Origin: Guyanagaster necrorhizus
Lineage: Eukaryota; Basidiomycota; Agaricomycetes; Agaricales; Physalacriaceae
Direction: 5' to 3'
Assembly (NCBI RefSeq): GCF_019112545.1
Contig: NW_025064941.1
Location: forward strand, 91,252-155,251
DNA: 64,000 bases
Below, piece after piece: positions 59,702-64,000 of this stretch; position 1 is the first letter of the stretch; every line of letters begins with the position of its first letter. A model generated the notes under the pieces. It was not told where the DNA came from and searched no databases. It saw only the letters and a program-made list of their open reading frames with translations. The position numbers and the translations under genes are program-made.

Positions 59702-60010
59702 TTCGCTCTCTTCCCTTCAGCTTTCGGTGTTATTAAATATATAGTACACGGTAAACTTATAACCAGCCCCGCTGTTGGTCTTACTCTTTCCATCTTCTCC
59801 CCATCCATTCTTCATCGTGATGCAAGCATTTCCATCCTCTGTTACATGTCCTGATCCCATTTGTAAGAATATTGTTTCACCAATTCATGTAATGTTGTTT
59901 CTGTCCTATTATGCCCGCGTAATTGTTGGAGTATCAGCGTTGAGAAGTAGCGGACGTCTTTATGACGCAAGTGTACATACGTCATTCATCAAACTTTTTC
60001 TGCAACTACC
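59702..60010. other. Intergenic between CDK1 and NAXD genes
   Basis: About 310 bp on the same strand as both neighbours. It holds the CDK1 terminator and NAXD promoter; no distinct elements noted. Confidence 0.4.
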
Positions 60011-61256
60011 ATGTCAGTACCTCGTGGAATATTGGAACAGCTGAAACAGCTGATACCACCACTTAATGGTACACTTCACAAGGGCCAATCTGGTTGATAC
60101 TACTTTGTTCGACGTACCAATCAATTACTGAATATTGGATCTCCTCCAGGCCGAGTCGGTGTCCTTGGCGGCGCTTTAGAGTAAGATCTATCCATTCGAA
60201 CGGAGGCTGTCGACGATTCAGATACTTTGTAGCTATACCGGCGCCCCTTTTTTTGCATCAATCACAGCGCTGCGCTTTGTGCGTCGGAATAATCCATCAT
60301 TACATGACTGATGAATCTCATGTTTCATCCTTACTAGGGCGCTGATTTATCCCATGTAATATGCTCGCCGACTGCGGCTGGAGCTATCAAATCGTACTCT
60401 CCAGATCTGATCGTGCATCCAATACTTTCCCCAGATTCGTGAGCCCTCTGTCCTATAACTGTCTCAGTCGTACTTATCAAGTCACCAAGGACAACCGACC
60501 ACATCAAGTCTGAATTGTCTTCCCTTCTCTCCCGTCTCCATGTTCTAGTTATCGGCCCTGGGCTCGGTCGAGAGTCATACATGCTCGACTATGCAAAACT
60601 GGCACTCAACTTGGCACGCTCACAAGAGATGTTTATCGTGCTTGATGCAGATGCTCTATTCATGGTTGGTCAGGACATCTCTTTGATCAAGGGGTACCAT
60701 CGTGCCGTTGTCACGCCCAATGTCGTCGAATTCAAACGTCTCAGTGAGCAGGTCGGTGTGGATCCAAAGACCCCTGCGGGAGAGCGGGCAGGCATGGTAT
60801 CGCGTGAGCTTGGTGGAGTTACGGTATTGCAGAAGGGAGCAAAAGATATCATATCTGTTGACACGACCGGTGACAAAGCCGGTGCTACCTCGAATTCCAA
60901 AGAAACAGTGGAGATTGGCGTTGAAGGTGGGATGAAGAGATGTGGTGGGCAAGGTGACATCCTCAGTGGCGCTGTGGGCACGATGTTGGCTTGGGCAAAG
61001 TGCTATGAAGATGGAGCTTTCGGGTATGTTAATGATTTCCCTTTCTTCTCTTGCTCACTTTGTCATTAGAGACAGGAAACTTCCAATATCGCGTATGCCT
61101 CTTCTAGCAGCTATCGGCGGTAGTATGGTCACTCGAACCGCAAGTCGCCGAGCGTATTCGCGGCAAGGCCGGAGTGTCGTCACTGAGGATATGATCTCAG
61201 AGGTCGGCCCTTCATTCGCAGAGGTTTTCGGAGAAAGCAACCAAGGAAAGCTGTAG
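60011..61256 (+). CDS. NAXD: ATP-dependent NAD(P)HX dehydratase
   Basis: Repairs hydrated, damaged NAD(P)H back to NAD(P)H using ATP (or ADP). The start at 60011 gives [20 protein letters not shown]. Several short introns (for example 60093-60149 and 60284-60337) link [70 protein letters not shown] and [20 protein letters not shown]. The segment [19 protein letters not shown] and the phosphate-loop [20 protein letters not shown] (about 60927-60985), with its catalytic Asp in GQGD, identify the YjeF C-terminal/ribokinase-like fold. The last exon reads [20 protein letters not shown] and ends ESNQGKL. No obvious mitochondrial presequence is present, so the product is probably cytosolic. Confidence 0.93.
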
Positions 61257-61380
61257 GATTTGGAATATGACCATTTTGTATGAATATATGTGCGTTAGGG
61301 AAATAGCATTACAAGTCTAGATCTAGCTTCTCAGTCTACAGCTCACATCGATGACCAAGTACTTAGTGACAGCAGAAAAG

Positions 61381-62442
61381 TTATGCGTACGTTGTTCCCC
61401 TCAGCGATACGCCTGACACAGACCTCCCTAACGCTTGGACTGCCTGGTGTACAATGGCAGTAACCTCCGTTCGAATTTTCACGTCCAAATCGGCGGTCGA
61501 TGTCTCCCTCAAGTGATCAATCACTCTTTTAATTTCCTCTGAGGGAATGGGAGGACCGAATGTGACACTGAGGCATGCGCCTATCCGTGGCATGAAGTTG
61601 TATGGGAAAGGACGGCCTTCCGGCATGAGTGTGTCAAAACCTGTGATCCACATTGGAATAACCGTTGGTATGGTGGTGGTCGAACTAATAATTCTGCCCC
61701 TAGAGGCCACTCAGTCAGTTCAAATTCCACTGTGACGTTAATTATGCGAATACGTACACTCCCCACTTAAAGCGCGGAAGGATAGCTAAACCGTCCTGGT
61801 CTTTTTGGTACATGCTTGGTTGGTTTACTTTCCCCTCCCCGTACAAGTGAATCTTGATATGGTCAAATAGTTGAGTTTCCTCTAACGTATAATTCTCACC
61901 CAATCCCCTTTGTTCAACTTGTCTATGGCGGCGTCAACCGACCGTTGGAATATTCCCTTGCCGCGGAAAGTCTCAAGTACTTGTCCATGGGTAAAGAAGT
62001 ACGAGAGTATTCTGCCTTAGGAAAGGTGAAATAAGTACTTCAGCACGACATGCAAGCTGCTTACGGGTTCGTAAACATGATGTCGGAAGCGCCAAGCGTC
62101 CAACGTGTCATTCTCGACCTAAGATAGTATTTGGCCGGAAGAACCCCCCATGTCACGGGGTCATCAAGTCTGCAAAAAGCAATAGGTATATATGTTATTT
62201 TGAATGCAACGTCCTCACGTCGATATATGGTTGGAAACTTGGCATTTATGATTAATTGTTTGCGAAATGTCAACTGGCAATGAATTAGACCTACCGGTGA
62301 CAACGCCACATCCATATTCCCTCTGAGCACTGTTCAAGGCCTCAATTAGTGTAGGCAGACCGTTGATCGTGACCGCACAGAGACCAGAACTGAGGAATGC
62401 CTTACACGTTAGACCAATGGTCGTAACGGTGATGGGAGACAT
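61381..62442 (-). CDS. TAZ1: Tafazzin, cardiolipin-remodelling acyltransferase
   Basis: Transfers acyl chains between phospholipids and monolysocardiolipin in mitochondrial membranes. The start at 62442 (an upstream in-frame stop precedes it) gives MSPITVTTIGLTCKAFLSSG, then LCAVTINGLPTLIEAL. Exons joined over short introns give the acyltransferase motif VSNHISTLDDPVTWGVLP, with the H-x4-D pair, and the tafazzin signature MTRWTLGASDIMFTNP (about 62070-62120). They continue with VLETFRGKGIFQRSVDAAID, GEGKVNQPSMYQKDQ, LAILPRFKWGV, IPTVIPMWITGFDTLMPEGR and FGPPIPSEEIKRVIDHLRET. It ends VSLRGTTYA at the stop 61381-61383. A retrotransposon fragment lies directly upstream, so the promoter must be short or within transposon-derived DNA. 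Confidence 0.93.
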
Positions 62443-62529
62443 GAACTATTGCTGACTAAACCACCGGCAAAAAAAGGGCGAGATAAGATAAGATGTAGAT
62501 CATATTTGTGACACCACCATTGGTTCCTT

Positions 62530-64000
62530 TTCTATACATGTATTCAAGTCAAAATTTGAATTCAGTTTCCACAGGTCGAACATGGTACTATAGCCATTTC
62601 CATCTAAAATATGTGATATCTTACAAGTAGTGACTCTGCAGATAGTTTCATGTTAGAATGAACTGCTGTGACCCATTAAATATGAGTTTATTATTAGTTG
62701 TTTCAGTAATCTTTGGTGTTCCTAAGCCAGGGCTTGGTGCTTCTTGGCATGAAGCAATGTCCCATTAATAGCATACAAGTCCCCACTTAACTCTTCTATG
62801 AATTTTTCTTCCCTATCTAGCATAATGAAGCTAACTTTTCCTTCACTATAGGTTACACTCTATCCATCCTTGTCCAACCATAAAATGGATACAAGGTTTG
62901 CCAATATGTCTGAGCAATGAAGAGCCTTTTCCAACATTACTATGTTTCTTTTGTTCATCTTAAAGGTGACTGTTCCAGTGCCAGCAATATTCAAGTTCAC
63001 TTCAGCCTTTGATAATCCACCAGTGTAATTCTCAAGTGAGATATAGTTGGAGAATGTAGTTCTCTGTTTAATAAAGTGCATAGTTGCACTAGAATCACTA
63101 AATAACTTTGATGAGTCTAATCCTCTCATCTTCTTAGCTATCAAAGTATAGTTCATTTCTGAAGTTCTGCTGTCTTTTTCTAAAATTTTGCTCATTCCAC
63201 CTCCAGCATAGAGGGCAAATATGGACATTGAAACACTGGTAACGGGATCAATGACAGCTGTTGATTGTGCAAGGTTGGCTGAGAAAGATAGTAATAGTGT
63301 GTTGCATTTTTCTTTCCATCACAGAGGGTATTGACTCTGCTTTTCTCCATCAATTTTCCAGCAATCCTCAATAGTATGTCTGACATCTTTGCAGTTCTCA
63401 TTGGCTTCATGAGACTTCCCATTAGATGGTCTCTGGTCATAGTGAGTGATGGTGTTCAGGCTTTGAATCTGTTGAGCCAATGCTGTGATAGAGGTATGCA
63501 ATGCTTGGTTCAAAAAATTTGTAGATGTTGAATTTATGGATCATCTACTATGGCTGTTAACTCTATCATCATGCATGGAGAGGTGTGCAACTATCTTAAC
63601 AATGTCTTTCTCACTATGTAATATGCTAATAACAGGATTCCATGACTCTGAGAAGGAGTTAATTAGGATAGTTGCAAATATACTGCTGTTGATTCCAGCT
63701 CCAGCATCATTTGCCTTCTTCAGTAGATGTCTCATCTTCTCAATGTGTCCACCATCTCCTGTGATCTTGTTTCTGTCTTGGTACCTTGCCACCTTCAGTA
63801 CATTCTCTCTTCTCTTTTGAATGATATTAGAATGAGCTTTATATTCTTTTTGTAGTTTGCTTCATACCTCATGGGTTTTGCCTCTTGGGTCAAGGCCAAA
63901 TCCAAAAGAGTCTATGACATTTCAAATGATGGAGAATAGTGCTGTGCTTTCACATTGGGCATATTCATGATCCAGAGAGTTGAGACTTGTTAATCCTATT
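62530..64000 (-). mobile_element. Degenerate copia fragment (gag-protease), continues past window
   Basis: Minus-strand sense shows gag (GGHIEKMRHLLKKANDAGAG and ILINSFSESWNPVISILHSE at 63600-63765), a damaged zinc knuckle (NCKDVRHTIEDCW, first Cys missing, about 63340-63375), and a protease site with DSSATMHF where DSGATxHF is expected (about 63055-63095). A pre-integrase tail to about 62530 follows. Stops and frame changes are frequent and CpG is rare. No reverse transcriptase and no LTR follows on the tafazzin side, so the element is truncated at its 3' end; its 5' end lies beyond 64000. It is not the same copy type as the element at 14476-19375. The left limit is approximate. Confidence 0.8.

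Noticed and set aside
1..64000. CRISPR arrays, bacterial operons, riboswitches, tRNA or rRNA genes
   Set aside because: The DNA is eukaryotic and no array or rRNA-like sequence was seen. tRNA genes could not be ruled out by eye; a tRNAscan-SE run would settle it.

Overview
The window is nuclear DNA of a filamentous fungus, most probably an Agaricomycete (Basidiomycota). Genes are dense on both strands and split by many short introns of about 48-60 nt, and the protein set is typically basidiomycete: chitin deacetylase, GH47 mannosidase, multi-domain Rho1 GEF, Zn2Cys6 regulator and Ty1/copia retroelements. The placement rests on gene structure and protein style, not on a marker gene.

Layout. 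1-11 kb holds a secreted chitin deacetylase (minus, cut by the window start), carnitine acetyltransferase (plus), a Gly/Ser-rich protein with a decayed tandem copy, and a secreted GH47 alpha-mannosidase (minus). 12-19.4 kb is a decay zone: an amino-acid permease pseudogene and a full-length but dead copia element with LTRs, target-site duplication, primer-binding site and polypurine tract. 19.8-30.4 kb holds a Rom2-like RhoGEF and a family X DNA polymerase with BRCT domain (both minus), then a class I methyltransferase (plus). 30.5-46 kb holds a GPI-type serine carboxypeptidase (minus), a Cys-rich membrane protein with a C-terminal PY motif (plus), the spliceosome-disassembly G-patch protein TFIP11/Ntr1, a USP4/15/Ubp12-type deubiquitinase and an MFS hexose transporter (all minus). 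46-52 kb starts with two strong inverted repeats, followed by three plus-strand housekeeping genes: cytochrome c heme lyase, TIM44 and CCZ1. 52.4-62.4 kb holds a Zn2Cys6 regulator (minus), GPN1, CDK1 and NAD(P)HX dehydratase (plus) and tafazzin (minus). 62.5-64 kb is the 5' part of a second degenerate copia element next to the tafazzin start.

Functional links. Most genes are unlinked housekeeping functions, and no biosynthetic or defence cluster is visible. A loose mitochondrial theme (heme lyase, TIM44, tafazzin, carnitine acetyltransferase) and a wall/secretion theme (chitin deacetylase, RhoGEF, GH47, carboxypeptidase) can be noted.

The most unusual signals are in gene structure. Two unrelated genes, the Zn2Cys6 regulator and CDK1, each seem to need a 6-nt microexon to rebuild an invariant motif. 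CDK1 also has an 8-nt first coding exon, an unusually long intron and an in-frame GC-AG intron. The copia LTRs differ almost only by transitions at CpG sites, which points to cytosine-methylation-linked mutation. Exon boundaries were read by eye from splice signals and protein family consensus, with no transcript data.
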